A DNA stretch of 64,000 nucleotides from CAZYFH01 sp964646815 (GCA_964646815.1 CAZYFH010000017.1:1-64000); one strand, 5' to 3'; shown: positions 41,649 through 51,678, counted from the stretch's first letter. The notes: generated from the letters alone by a model not told the origin. Numbers and translations: made by a program.

Positions 41649-44474
41649 CTAATACCGAAACAGATACTGCAGCTTGGTAAAGAACGCGCGGTTCGTCCGC
41701 CGCAGCGCCGTTCCTGGAAAGAACTCGTCGTAGAACTGATCAAGCTGCTGGTAGTGATCGTCGTAACCGACGTAGAACACCGTCAAGGCGTTGATCCGAT
41801 AGGTGATGAGGAAGTTCAGCGCGAGCGTCTTCGCAAAGGAGTTGTACTCCGTGATGTTTCGGATCAGCAAACGGTCGGTGAACGTGAAGGTGCTGAGCGC
41901 GCGGAACAGCTTGACATTGAACACCTCGACGTCACCCGACCGGACGTCCGTGAACTGACTGGTGTTTACGTTGATCTGAGACGTCAGGCGCGGAACGGGG
42001 CGGAGATTGGCGAACAGTCGCGCGCTCGAGCCCCGGCCGAGATACGGGTTAGTCGGGTCGTAGAAGATTTCCTCCCCCCAGCTGTAACCTGCCCCGAAAC
42101 CGAAGAGACGATTGGTGTTGACATTGGAGAACACGTTGTAGAGCGCCCGGTTGAAATCGATGCCGCCGAAACGTTCGAGGAGACGGTTCGAGTTGACGCC
42201 GAGGCTGATGTTCTTGGCGAATTGGAGATTCAGCGCCAGGTCCCGTCTCTCGTCTTCGCGAATCCCTTCGTGGTTATAGCTCAGTTCGTAGCTGACACTC
42301 GGTCCCCAGCTGATGATCCAGCTCTCGGGCCACCAGCGGTAGCCGACGCTGACGCCCCCCAGGCGCTGATCCACGCGGCGCACGAAGCCGACGTCGGTGC
42401 GGAAGTCGGGATCGATCAGACCCGCGAACGTCGAGGCGCTCAGGTTGCGCCCGTTGTGCGTCAGGAGGGCGCCTGCCATCGGCCCGCTGCGCTCCCGCCC
42501 CGCCTCGTCCCGATGCGTCGACTGCACCGCCACGAAATTGAACCGACTCGTCTGTCCCAAACGGAACTGCCCATCGACGCCGCCGACCCGACTGTAACCG
42601 TCGAGGAACTCACGGTCGGTCACGATCGCGCCGATATGGGATTCGGCGTAGAGGTCGTATTTGGCGCGGCCGATCACGACTTGGGCCGTCTGGCCGAACC
42701 CCGGGTCGAACGGGTCGTCGCGCTTGCCGGGCGCTGCGTCGTCGGCCACCAGGACGCCGAGCGTCGTCCGACCCACCTTGCCGGTCAGCTTGCCTCCGAC
42801 GTAGGGGTCGACGACCGTGCGCGTGTGCACCAGGTTGACCGGCGAGGTGAAGCTGAAGATTTCCTGGCCCTCGAGAAAAAAGGGCCGGAGCTCCGAGAAG
42901 AAGAGCGGGAAGCGCTGGTTGATGTCGATCTGCGCTAGGTCGGACTCGATCTGCGAGAAATCGGGATTGAACGCGAGATCGGCCGTCAGATTTGACGTGA
43001 TTCCGTACTTGATGTTGACACCGGCCTGGGGCGTCGTCCCTTGGTCGACGAATCCGCCGGTCGTGTCGTCGAGCGAACCGAACTTAATGGCGGTGAAGGT
43101 CGGCAGGATCTCCAGGTTGCGGCTGGTCGACAGATCGGTCATCCCCTCCAGCACGCCCATCTGCGCCATGAACCCCGAGATGTCGCGCGACATCGGTGCC
43201 CAGACGGCGTTCTCGGCGTTCTTCGCCTTGATCTCGCGCACAATTTGGAATCCCCACCGGTGCGGGGTCCCCGACGGCTGTTCCGGGTAGCGGAAGCTCT
43301 TGAACGGGATCGCCATCTCGGCGGTGTAGCCGTCCTCGACGATCTGGGCACCCGAGTAGAACAGCGTGTCCCATGATCGGTCGGGATTGGGGATCGCATT
43401 GCCGCCGCCGTCACCGCCGAACCCGCCCGCGGTGATGATCCCGTCCCCCTGCACGTTGTAGGCGTTGACGTCGAAGTCGTAGCAGCGCTGCTGGCTCATG
43501 AAGGTGTCCAGATACACGGTCATCAGGTCGTCCTGCCATGCCCGGTCGCGATCGACGCGGTTCGCGCGCATGATGCTCCGGTCCTCGTAATGGAGGTAGA
43601 AACCGAAGTACAAGTGCTCACTGTCGTAGGCGAGGTAGACCTCCGTCTGCTCAGTGGCCGGCGCCCCATCGAGCGGCGCCTGCTGGACGAACTCGGTGAT
43701 GACGGCTGCTGTGCGCCAGACCTCGTCGTCGAGCCGGCCGTCGATCGCGGGCGGTGCATCGGTGCGCCGTGGCCGTGCCACGGGCCGGCCAGCGAGGATG
43801 CCGAGATCCGCAGGCGTGCCGGCGGCACCGGACGCATCTATCCGAGTCGCGTCGGTGCGACCGCCCGGAGCGGCTGCGCCGTTGGCGCGCCGTACCGCCG
43901 CCTCGGGCTCCGGTCGCGACGCTCGTCCCAGCGCCCGCGCGTCTCCCGCGAACGGCCCAAACCCCTGGCCGAGCTCCGCCACGATGCGGTCCTGCAATGC
44001 AAAGACATCGGCGATCGTACCATCGATGGTGATGCTCTGCGCGACATCGCCGGATCCAACGTCGATGACGCGCGCCGTGACGCGGACTCGATCGCCGGCC
44101 CGCTGGACACCACCGGCGACGACCCAGCGGACACCGAGCGCCCGCCCGATGCGCGACGTCATCTCGTCGCGTGGCCCTCCGTCGCCAATCGCCGACGCCC
44201 GCTCAAGCACCGCCTCCGGCCCGACCACATCCAGCACGCCGAGTCGATCGAGATCCGCGGTGACCGTCTCGGCGATGCCGCGTCCGATCCAGTCGTCCGC
44301 CGCGGTCCCGGAGATGTTCACGAACGGAAGGACGGCAACGGCGGCCGCGAGTGCCGCCTGCTCATCGCCGCGCCGAGTCGACTGCGTCTTTGATTCGGTG
44401 ACCGCGACCATGGTGAGGCAGATGGCCAGCGCGACCGTGAGCCGGAAACGACACGGCGATCCAAGATCCGTCAT
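41649..44474 (-). CDS. FlgO/TolB-like domain-CBM9-DUF5916 outer-membrane protein
   Basis: A 941-residue exported protein with three parts. After a signal peptide (VALAICLTMVAVTESKT), residues ~45-160 form a FlgO/TolB-N-type domain (VAVLPFVNISGTAADDWIGR, then VRWVVAGGVQRAGDRVRVTA). A CBM9-like domain follows (~235-400: RTDAPPAIDGRLDDEVWRTA, YFGFYLHYEDRSIMRANRVD). The rest is DUF5916, a predicted outer-membrane beta-barrel ending TNRAFFTKLQYLFRY with a C-terminal aromatic residue. CBM9-DUF5916 proteins are frequent in acidobacteria; the extra N-terminal domain is unusual. Function is unknown; surface sensing or binding of carbohydrate is possible. It stands alone, 35 bp downstream of msrB. Confidence 0.85.
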   Translation of the reverse strand: MTDLGSPCRFRLTVALAICLTMVAVTESKTQSTRRGDEQAALAAAVAVLPFVNISGTAADDWIGRGIAETVTADLDRLGVLDVVGPEAVLERASAIGDGGPRDEMTSRIGRALGVRWVVAGGVQRAGDRVRVTARVIDVGSGDVAQSITIDGTIADVFALQDRIVAELGQGFGPFAGDARALGRASRPEPEAAVRRANGAAAPGGRTDATRIDASGAAGTPADLGILAGRPVARPRRTDAPPAIDGRLDDEVWRTAAVITEFVQQAPLDGAPATEQTEVYLAYDSEHLYFGFYLHYEDRSIMRANRVDRDRAWQDDLMTVYLDTFMSQQRCYDFDVNAYNVQGDGIITAGGFGGDGGGNAIPNPDRSWDTLFYSGAQIVEDGYTAEMAIPFKSFRYPEQPSGTPHRWGFQIVREIKAKNAENAVWAPMSRDISGFMAQMGVLEGMTDLSTSRNLEILPTFTAIKFGSLDDTTGGFVDQGTTPQAGVNIKYGITSNLTADLAFNPDFSQIESDLAQIDINQRFPLFFSELRPFFLEGQEIFSFTSPVNLVHTRTVVDPYVGGKLTGKVGRTTLGVLVADDAAPGKRDDPFDPGFGQTAQVVIGRAKYDLYAESHIGAIVTDREFLDGYSRVGGVDGQFRLGQTSRFNFVAVQSTHRDEAGRERSGPMAGALLTHNGRNLSASTFAGLIDPDFRTDVGFVRRVDQRLGGVSVGYRWWPESWIISWGPSVSYELSYNHEGIREDERRDLALNLQFAKNISLGVNSNRLLERFGGIDFNRALYNVFSNVNTNRLFGFGAGYSWGEEIFYDPTNPYLGRGSSARLFANLRPVPRLTSQINVNTSQFTDVRSGDVEVFNVKLFRALSTFTFTDRLLIRNITEYNSFAKTLALNFLITYRINALTVFYVGYDDHYQQLDQFYDEFFPGTALRRTNRAFFTKLQYLFRY

Positions 44475-44576
44475 CGTGAAACGGGGAAGCGAGCTGCCGG
44501 TCAGATCAATCGTGCTTGGGCGAGGACGCCGGCCGCCACCCTATCGTGTCGTCCGGACCAGCGTACGATCATTGTA

Positions 44577-45116
44577 GTGTCTCGCGCCGGAAGTCGTGTG
44601 AACGCCGAGACCGTGGAGGCGCCTGGTAGGTGCCTCCCGGAGCGCCCACGCGGACGGCCAAGGGAAGGGTGGCCTCGCCCTTGCCTCAGGTCCCCGGCGC
44701 GCGCCCTCGCAATCGTCGACGAAATAGGGCACAGTGAAATCACTGGGAGAAGGTGCAAGACGTCGATGATATCGACGATGCGTCCAGCCATGGTCGTCCG
44801 ATGCCTGCGGCTCGACGGGTCGAGCAGTACCTCGTTCCCGTCGGGGCACAGCTCCGGCACGTTTGCGTCGGCAGCCGTGCTCCACCACCACTACGGCTGG
44901 AAGGCAGGGTTGCCGGCCCACGGCATGGCGTCGTGGGTGGCCGCGTCGCGTCTGAACGAGAACCGGCACTTTCTCAGCAACGTGGCGTTTGGCGCGGCAG
45001 TCGGTCTGCTTGGCGTCCGGACCGTGACGCTCGACTACGGGTCGACCCGGTTCGAGGTTGCGCCGCTCGCGGCGCCCGCTGGGACCGGCGTACAGGTGAG
45101 GGTGCTCGGGCGCTAG
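44577..45116 (+). pseudogene. PAP2-family phosphatase C-terminal fragment
   Basis: Only the last ~110 residues are PAP2-like: SFPSGHSSGTFASAAVLHHH (motif 2) and WVAASRLNENRHFLSNVAFG (motif 3, with Asn where Asp is usual), then GAAVGLLGVRTV. The first ~75 residues of the frame are Arg/Pro-rich without similarity, and the Lys-x6-Arg-Pro motif 1 and first helices cannot be found. Probably the 3' end of a decayed gene; a small functional protein cannot be fully excluded. Confidence 0.55.
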
Positions 45117-45244
45117 TCCGGCCGCGCCACAGCACGTCGATGAGTACATGCACGGCGGGAGGCAATCTGTCGCGGGGGCGGCACCACCAGGCATCGTTCG
45201 TCGTGCTCGCCCTCCCCGAGGGCGAACCGTCACACTAGTAGACC

Positions 45245-46531
45245 GTGGATCGCCTCATCCTGCTCGTCGCGGCGCTAGCGGCGGCCGGGAACGCCGCCGC
45301 GCTCACGGTGTCCTTCTCGGTATCGCATCGTCACCCGGCCATCGAGTACGGGACACGCCCACGCATGGACCGTGTGGCGCAGCTCCACGCCCGGCTTCGC
45401 TCCGGGGACGCGACGCTGACGGCCGAGCCAGAACGCGGGTTCCTTCGATCGCTGCTCGACGCCCTGGACGTACCGGTCGAGTCGCAGTCACTCGTCTTCT
45501 CTAAGACGAGCTTGCAGTCCAGGTTCATCGGCCCCGACAACCCGCGCGCGATCTACTTCACCGATGACGTCGCCGTCGCCTGGGTGCGTGGCGCGCCCTC
45601 GATCGAGGTCGCCGCGCACGATCCAGCACAGGGCGTCATGTTCTACGCCCTCAGCCAGCGGGCGCCGGCCGCGCATGGGTTTCAACGACCTCGGTCGTGC
45701 CTGGAATGCCATATCTCGGAGGCAACCCTTGACGTGCCCGGGCTTGCGGTTGGCAGCACCGTCGTCGACCCCGACGGCGTGCCGTATGCATCGGTTGCCG
45801 TCGATCATCGGACGGCCGTCGAGTCGCGATGGGGCGGATGGTATGTCACCGGCAGGACCGGCGTCGGGCGCCACGTCGGCAACACGGTTGCGTCTGATCC
45901 CGCGGACCCGATGCTCCGGCACGACTCCGCCAGTTTCAACCTCGCTACGGTCGCGGACCGTTTCGACACCTCCGGGTACCTGACACCTCGGAGCGACGTC
46001 GCGGCGTTGATGGTGCTCGAGCACCAGACTCACATGACGAACCTGCTGACGCTCACTGGCTGGGAGTTCCGGGTTTCGACGTTCGAGAGCCGCGTCACCA
46101 GTGGGCTGCTGACGTCACCAGCGTCCGGGCCCGATGATCCGGCGCTCCGCGAAACGGTGCGTACCCTCGTCGACTACATGCTCTTCATTGACGAGGCGCC
46201 GCTGACGGATACCATCGTCGGCACTGCCGGCTTCAACGACGCGTTCGAGGCGCGCGGACCCTTTGACCGCCGAGGCCGGTCGCTCCGGCAGATCGATCTC
46301 GATCGCCGGCTCTTCACATACCCCTGCAGCTACATGATCTACACGGCCGCGTTCGATGCGCTGCCGGCCGAGGCGAAGGACGCCGTCTATCGACGCCTCT
46401 GGCGCGTCCTCTCTGGCGGTGACCCGGATCCGCGGTACGCCCGGCTTTCGCCAGACGACCGCCGGAACATTATCGACATCCTGCGTGACACCGACCCGAA
46501 TTTGCCGGACTGGTTCCGGTCGGCCGACTGA
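45245..46531 (+). CDS. Periplasmic protein with one c-type haem site
   Basis: A 428-residue protein of no family I can name. An N-terminal hydrophobic signal (LILLVAALAAAGNAAALTVS) indicates export. One haem-binding CLECH is present in RPRSCLECHISEATLDVPGL near residue 155, followed by an RWGGWYVTGRTG segment and AALMVLEHQTHMTNLLT, which may supply the second haem ligand. Similar single-haem proteins are common in acidobacteria near quinoproteins, and a role as electron carrier fits. The start is GTG at 45245. No tight neighbours. Confidence 0.7.
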   Translation: MDRLILLVAALAAAGNAAALTVSFSVSHRHPAIEYGTRPRMDRVAQLHARLRSGDATLTAEPERGFLRSLLDALDVPVESQSLVFSKTSLQSRFIGPDNPRAIYFTDDVAVAWVRGAPSIEVAAHDPAQGVMFYALSQRAPAAHGFQRPRSCLECHISEATLDVPGLAVGSTVVDPDGVPYASVAVDHRTAVESRWGGWYVTGRTGVGRHVGNTVASDPADPMLRHDSASFNLATVADRFDTSGYLTPRSDVAALMVLEHQTHMTNLLTLTGWEFRVSTFESRVTSGLLTSPASGPDDPALRETVRTLVDYMLFIDEAPLTDTIVGTAGFNDAFEARGPFDRRGRSLRQIDLDRRLFTYPCSYMIYTAAFDALPAEAKDAVYRRLWRVLSGGDPDPRYARLSPDDRRNIIDILRDTDPNLPDWFRSAD

Positions 46532-47109
46532 GGTAGGGAGACGGCGACGGACGCCTGCCGAGCACACGACGACCGCGCCGGTCACCACACGCAATCCGCA
46601 CACTGTCTCGAATCTGGACACAGATCAAAAATCTGACCCCGCGGAGATCGGGCCTCACGACCCGCGTCGAGAGAGCCCCGATTCCTCACGCGTTTCCTAT
46701 CCGCCAAGGCGTCTTGGATGGCACATGCTTTGCTTCAGTCTAGGCCAGGAGACAACGCGATGAGACCTCAGCCGTTCGTGTGGGAAGTTCCGGTGCGCCC
46801 CGAGGTACATGACGACGCAGCTCGCTGAGCTGCGAACTCTGACACATGATAGGTACACAACGTCGTGAAGAAGGCCTCCTCGAGGCGGGTAATGGGTCGC
46901 GACAACAAGAACTATATGCTGCAGATTTCGATCGGCCTCCCAAAGACGAGTCGGGCCGTGGTCACGGTCCGGTTGAGCGGTGGCGGATGGTCGAAGCCAC
47001 GTCTGACCGAGCGGTTCGAGATGGCGTGCGCGTCATAAAGGCACGCTTGGCGCACGCGCGAACCGTGCCACTGACAGGTGTGCCCGTCCGCACCTGACAC
47101 AATGGATGC
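46532..47109. other. Intergenic stretch without a recognised gene
   Basis: About 580 bp with lower coding character. A 57-codon open frame at 46865-47038 (GTG start, NYMLQISIGLPKTSRAVVTV in the middle) has no similarity I can place and may be a remnant. No RNA gene is visible. Confidence 0.35.
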
Positions 47110-48960
47110 GTGCCGCGCGCTGATGACCCTGTCCCCGCAGACCCCCGCGCCGCGTACACCGACCGACTCGACGCCCGGCGCGCCGCGCACGCCACACTGG
47201 TGCACCGGCACCGGCAACTGGGCACCCTTCGCCTCCTGACGCTTGGCTTGGCGGGTGCGCTCGGCGTCGCCATGCTCGGCGGCGTCGGCCCCTCGGGCTG
47301 GTGGCTGCTCGCACCGCTCGCGATCGTGGTCGTCCTTGGCGTCGTCTTGAATCGCCTGGAAGCAAGACGCGACCGGCGCGCGCGCGCCATCGCCTTCTAC
47401 ACGCGCGCGATCGCCAGGCTCGACGACTGCTGGGCCGGGACGGGCGAGACCGGCGCGCGCTTTCTCGATGAGCAGCACCTCTACGCACGAGACCTCGACC
47501 TGTTCGGCGAGGGGTCGCTCTTCCAGTTCCTGACCCACGCGCGGACCCGGATGGGCGAGGAGACGCTGGCAGCGTGGCTGCTGGCCCCGGCTGACGCAGA
47601 GACCGTCGTCGCCCGGCAAGCCGCGGTCCGCGAGCTCGCGTACAACCTCGACCTCCGGGAGGACCTCGCCGTGCTCGGCGAGGACGCGCGCACCGGCGTG
47701 CGCCCCGACGCGCTCGCGGCTTGGGGGGAACAGCGGGAGCTCCTTCCGGGGCCGGGATTTCGGTCGGCGGTGCGTGTCCTGTCCGTCTTCGGTGGCCTCG
47801 CTATCGGCGGGGCCGTCACGGTCGCGCTCGCGGCGGAAGGGTCCGTCGCGCTGACGACCGGGGTCGCGTCGACCCTGCGCGCGGTGTTCGTGCTCGCGCT
47901 CGTCGGGAACGGAACCGCGGTTTGGCGCCTCAGGCACAGTCTGGGGCGGATCTTCGCTGCGGTCGACGCCGCCGTACACGACCTGAATCTCCTCGCCGAC
48001 GTCTTGCGCCGACTTGAGGCCGAACGTTTCACTTCCCCGCGACTGGTGGCGCTCCAGACCTCGCTTCAGGTCGATGGCGATCCGCCGTCCCGGCGGCTTG
48101 CGCGTTTGAACCGGCTCATGGGCTACGTCGACTCCCGGCACAATTTCTTCGCGCGAATCGTCGGCCTGTTCATACTGTGGGACATCCATCTCGCGTACGC
48201 GGTCGAAGCGTGGCGCCGGAAGTCAGGCGCGGGGCTCAAGCGGTGGCTCGAGGCGGTCGGTGAATTCGAGGCACTGTCGTCGATGGCGAGCTATCGCTAC
48301 GAGCGCCCCGCAGCGGTCTTTCCGGAACTGGTCACCGACGCGTCGGTGTTCCAGGCCGATGACCTCGCGCACCCGCTGCTCGACCAGCGCGCGGTCGCCA
48401 ACGACGTGTCGCTCGCGGCCGGGCCGCAGGTTCTCGTCGTCAGCGGCTCGAACATGTCCGGTAAGAGCACGCTGCTGCGTACGGTCGGCGTCAGCGCGGT
48501 GCTCGCCCAGGCCGGCGCGCCCGTCCGCGCCCGCGCGCTTCGACTGTCGACGCTCGGCGTCGGCGCGTCGATCCGTCTCCTCGATTCACTGCAGGACGGG
48601 ACTTCCCGGTTCTACGCAGAGATCACGCGGCTGCGCCAAATCATGGACGCCGCCGGGGGTACCCCCCCCGTGCTATTCCTGATTGACGAACTGCTGCACG
48701 GCACCAACTCGCACGACCGAAGGGTCGGCGCCGCGGCCATCGTCGGTGGCCTGGCGGATCGCGGCGCGATCGGTCTCGTGACGACTCACGACCTCGCGCT
48801 GACCGAGATCGCCGACACCCTGGCAACACGCGGTGGCAACGTCCATTTCGCCGATCACCTCGAGAACGGACGGCTCCGGTTCGACTACCGAATGCGGCCG
48901 GGCATTGTCGAGAAGAGTAATGCCGTCGATCTGATGCGTTCGGTCGGCCTCGACGTGTGA
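47110..48960 (+). CDS. Membrane-anchored MutS-like ATPase
   Basis: A 616-residue protein of the MutS-related family found apart from mismatch repair. The N-terminal ~110 residues contain a helix pair (LLTLGLAGALGVAMLGGVG and LLAPLAIVVVLGVVLNRL), and a second hydrophobic pair lies around 222-275. The C-terminal third is the MutS ATPase: Walker A VVSGSNMSGKSTLLRTVGV (~443-461), VGASIRLLDSLQDGTSRFYA, Walker B LFLIDELLHGTNSHDRR (~521), and VTTHDLALTEIA. The lever and mismatch-binding domains of MutS1 are missing. Its role is unknown. GTG at 47110 is the start; the next gene follows after 51 bp. Confidence 0.85.
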   Translation: MPRADDPVPADPRAAYTDRLDARRAAHATLVHRHRQLGTLRLLTLGLAGALGVAMLGGVGPSGWWLLAPLAIVVVLGVVLNRLEARRDRRARAIAFYTRAIARLDDCWAGTGETGARFLDEQHLYARDLDLFGEGSLFQFLTHARTRMGEETLAAWLLAPADAETVVARQAAVRELAYNLDLREDLAVLGEDARTGVRPDALAAWGEQRELLPGPGFRSAVRVLSVFGGLAIGGAVTVALAAEGSVALTTGVASTLRAVFVLALVGNGTAVWRLRHSLGRIFAAVDAAVHDLNLLADVLRRLEAERFTSPRLVALQTSLQVDGDPPSRRLARLNRLMGYVDSRHNFFARIVGLFILWDIHLAYAVEAWRRKSGAGLKRWLEAVGEFEALSSMASYRYERPAAVFPELVTDASVFQADDLAHPLLDQRAVANDVSLAAGPQVLVVSGSNMSGKSTLLRTVGVSAVLAQAGAPVRARALRLSTLGVGASIRLLDSLQDGTSRFYAEITRLRQIMDAAGGTPPVLFLIDELLHGTNSHDRRVGAAAIVGGLADRGAIGLVTTHDLALTEIADTLATRGGNVHFADHLENGRLRFDYRMRPGIVEKSNAVDLMRSVGLDV

Positions 48961-49011
48961 CGCCGAGCGGCGTGCTATGCTCCTCAACTCATATTTTGGG
49001 AGGCGATGACG

Positions 49012-49644
49012 ATGCGGGGACTTTCGTTGATGCTGCTGGTCGTGGTCAGCTCTTTGACGCTCGCGGCGGCGTGTGGCGGCGGCGAGGTCGCGCACGACGC
49101 CGGAGCGATGGATCACGCGGACGCCGAGGCTCCCGCCGAGCCCGACGCCTCCAGCGACATGGGGATGATCGGCGGCGGTCACGCGACGCTGGTCCACGAA
49201 GGGCAAGCGGGCAGCCCGCATGTGAGCGTGCACTGGGGCGTCAACGACGCGAACATCACAATCAGCTATGGCCGGCCGTATCTGAAGGACCGGGTGGTCG
49301 GGGAGAGCGTCGAGCCGATGGCCGACCGCGTCTGGCGCCTGGGCGCCGACGAGGCGACGACGCTGACGACAGACACCGACCTCATGCTTGGCGGCACGCA
49401 CGTGCCGGCGGGAGAGTACACGCTCTGGGCCGCCCACATGAACGACGAGTTCCATCTGATCGTCAACAACGAGACCGGACAATGGGGCACGGCCTACAAC
49501 TCGGACCATGATGTCGCGCACATCGCGATGGAGATCGGCACGCTCGACCAGCCGGCGGAACAGCTGATCATCTCGATCGCGGACGGCACACTGGGATTCG
49601 ACTGGGGCACGATGGCCGCGGGCGTCACCCTGATGGCGCACTAG
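49012..49644 (+). CDS. DUF2911 lipoprotein
   Basis: A 210-residue lipoprotein: MRGLSLMLLVVVSSLTLAAA followed by CGGGE, with a lipobox-like AAAC. After a short acidic linker comes DUF2911: VSVHWGVNDANITISYGRPY, LKDRVVGE, VWRLGADEATTLTTDTDLML and VPAGEYTLWA. This small secreted domain is common in Bacteroidota and Acidobacteriota and has no known activity. I prefer ATG 49012 over 49006, because GGGAGG then sits at the normal 8-base distance. Confidence 0.85.
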   Translation: MRGLSLMLLVVVSSLTLAAACGGGEVAHDAGAMDHADAEAPAEPDASSDMGMIGGGHATLVHEGQAGSPHVSVHWGVNDANITISYGRPYLKDRVVGESVEPMADRVWRLGADEATTLTTDTDLMLGGTHVPAGEYTLWAAHMNDEFHLIVNNETGQWGTAYNSDHDVAHIAMEIGTLDQPAEQLIISIADGTLGFDWGTMAAGVTLMAH

Positions 49645-49769
49645 TGGCGCAACGGCCCGAGGCGCGCACGGCGGGCGTCGCGACCGCGGAGTGGGGCACT
49701 CGAGGTCCCCACGCAACGGTCGCGGGGGGTTGGGGCGAAGGCCCATCTAGACGTAGAACGCCTGCCTGC

Positions 49770-50291
49770 ATGACCACGGTGCGGCGGTCGCTGGTCGTCG
49801 TGCTGTCGGCGGCCGTCTCGCTGTCGGCCCAGACCCCGAATTTCTCGGGTTACTGGACGCTAGACCGCGACGCCAGTCAGATCACGCCGCCGGCGTTCAG
49901 CGGCGGCCGGGGCGGCGCCGCGATCGATCGACTCTTCGTCACCCATGCGGTCAACGGCACGCTGGTAATCGGCACGGAAACCAACGGGCTCAAAGCATGG
50001 TCCTACACGCCCGGCCGAGAGCGCACGATCCCCGTGGGGCGCGATACGACCATGACCGCGCGGTCGCGCTGGGACGGCGACCGCCTCGTGGCCGAGGGGC
50101 GTCAGGGCGACATGACGATGCGCGAGGAGTTGGTCCTCAGCTCGGATGGCCAGGTCTTCACGTTCGTGGTGACCACCACGACACCTGACGCCATCACCGT
50201 CAATCGGCTGGTCTATAAGAAGGGTCAGCCGGTTGGCCCATGCGAGACGTGGGCGACGCCCTGCAAGGACTTCACCGACCAACAGCGGTAA
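49770..50291 (+). CDS. Small secreted protein of unknown function
   Basis: A 173-residue protein starting at ATG 49770 with a signal peptide (MTTVRRSLVVVLSAAVSLSA), then QTPNFSGYWTLDRDASQITP, a beginning shared with many short acidobacterial secreted proteins. The rest is predicted beta-strand (WDGDRLVAEGRQGDMTMREE, VTTTTPDAITVNRLVYKKG), with two Cys near the C-terminus (PCETWATPC) that may form a disulphide. The fold resembles lipocalin-like barrels, but I cannot name a family. Confidence 0.7.
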   Translation: MTTVRRSLVVVLSAAVSLSAQTPNFSGYWTLDRDASQITPPAFSGGRGGAAIDRLFVTHAVNGTLVIGTETNGLKAWSYTPGRERTIPVGRDTTMTARSRWDGDRLVAEGRQGDMTMREELVLSSDGQVFTFVVTTTTPDAITVNRLVYKKGQPVGPCETWATPCKDFTDQQR

Positions 50292-50355
50292 CTCCCGGCG
50301 CTCGCAGTCGTGCGCCGACGGCGCTCTTGTGGCGCGGGCCTTCAGGCGCGCGAGA

Positions 50356-50371
50356 CAAGGCTGACGCCTTG
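50356..50371. repeat. Small palindrome between convergent genes
   Basis: CAAGGC-tgac-GCCTTG, a perfect 6-bp stem, preceded by ggccttcaggcgcgcg. It is similar to the elements at 17643-17690 and 60714-60751 and lies between two stop codons facing each other, so it may also terminate transcription. Confidence 0.55.
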
Positions 50372-50388
50372 CCTTACGAGTTCCGGTT

Positions 50389-51678
50389 CTATTCCGACAG
50401 GTCGATCGCCACGATCTTCTCCCGGTCACGCGCGTAGAGCGTCGTTCCGACGAGCGTCGGGGCAGTCCACGACCGCGTGTCGAAGAGCGGAGCCGCCGCG
50501 AGGATCGTCATGCCGCTCGGCGTCAGCCGGGCCAGTGTGAGATCGCCGTCCTCCTCGAGCAGCAATGCCTTGCCGTCGGCGTACACCATGCTCGCGCGGC
50601 TGAAGCCTCGCTGACGCCAGGCGGTTTCGCCGGTCGCCACGTGCGTGGCCGTCATGACGGCCGTGGCGCTCTGGCCGCTCGTGCCATATACGAAATCACC
50701 GACGCGGACCGGATTGAGAAACGTGAAACGCAGTCTGGGATCGGACCACAGCTCCTCGGTCCGCGTCGTCTCGCCGTCCCGCGTCAACCTGATCGCCCGG
50801 CTGCCGGCAATATAGCCCGACGAGAGGAACATGACGTTGTCGTCGTCGCTCCAGAGCGGCACTTGAAAGTTGAAATCGTTGCCCGCATCGTGTGGGTGCA
50901 CCCAGAGGATGGCACCGGTGTCTGGGTCGAGCCCATGTACCGCCTGCCCGGCGAAGATGACGAGTTGCGTTTGTCCGTCAACGCTGATGAGTCGCGGCGG
51001 CGCTTCCGACACGAGGAAACTACCGCTCCGCCAGACGACGCCACCGTCCGACTGACGCAGCGCCATGACGGACTGCCCCGGCCCGCCCACCTGGCAAATG
51101 ATCGTGTCTCTGTACGGCAGGGGGCTAGCGCCGTAGCCGGACTTGATCATCGAGCGAATCAGCAGCGGTGGCGCCCCAAAGTCGGCGACGAAGTCGCGCG
51201 ACCACTGCAAATCGCCGGTCGCGGCGTCGAAGACGTGAAGTTCCTTGTTAGTGCCGATCGTGTAGAGGCGGTCACCAACCAGCAGCGGTGTCGCGTGCGG
51301 ACCGGCACCCTGGCCGAAGTCCTGGACATCGGAGGAATAGCTGTATTCCCACCCTGTCGCACCGGTCGCGGGGTCCATCGAGATGACCGTCTCGTCTCCA
51401 CTCCACGGACCGCTCCCACCCTCGCCGTACGCCACGCGATACATCGTGAACAATCGGCCGCCACCGGTGATGATCGCCGCGTGTCCCGCACCCAGCGGGC
51501 GGCTCCAAATCTGACGCGGCCCGGACGCGGGCCATCGCTCGGCCAAACCCGTGGCCTCCGACGTGAAGTCGCGATGCGGGCCACCCCATTGCCGCCATTC
51601 GAGTCCCGCCTCGCCGTCCTGCGCAGCGACGACCGCGCCGAGGACCAGCGTGATGAGCGCGAACGCCCACTGTTTCAT
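50389..51678 (-). CDS. Secreted PQQ-like beta-propeller protein
   Basis: A 429-residue propeller protein. The ATG at 51678 starts a signal peptide (MKQWAFALITLVLGAVVA, then AQDGEAGLEW). WRQWGGPHRDFTSEATGLAE and the blades ISMDPATGATGWEYSYSSDV, HVFDAATGDLQWSRDF and HGLDPDTGAILWVHP follow. It belongs to the same single-domain group as the proteins at 15434 and 52208, without haem or the dehydrogenase signature, so catalysis is uncertain. Reads on the same strand as the next propeller upstream (52208), 529 bp away. Confidence 0.85.
   Translation of the reverse strand: MKQWAFALITLVLGAVVAAQDGEAGLEWRQWGGPHRDFTSEATGLAERWPASGPRQIWSRPLGAGHAAIITGGGRLFTMYRVAYGEGGSGPWSGDETVISMDPATGATGWEYSYSSDVQDFGQGAGPHATPLLVGDRLYTIGTNKELHVFDAATGDLQWSRDFVADFGAPPLLIRSMIKSGYGASPLPYRDTIICQVGGPGQSVMALRQSDGGVVWRSGSFLVSEAPPRLISVDGQTQLVIFAGQAVHGLDPDTGAILWVHPHDAGNDFNFQVPLWSDDDNVMFLSSGYIAGSRAIRLTRDGETTRTEELWSDPRLRFTFLNPVRVGDFVYGTSGQSATAVMTATHVATGETAWRQRGFSRASMVYADGKALLLEEDGDLTLARLTPSGMTILAAAPLFDTRSWTAPTLVGTTLYARDREKIVAIDLSE

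Noticed and set aside
41637..42938. Plus-strand open frame of 433 codons opposite the DUF5916 gene
   Set aside because: Antisense shadow; the composition is typical of high-GC mirror frames.
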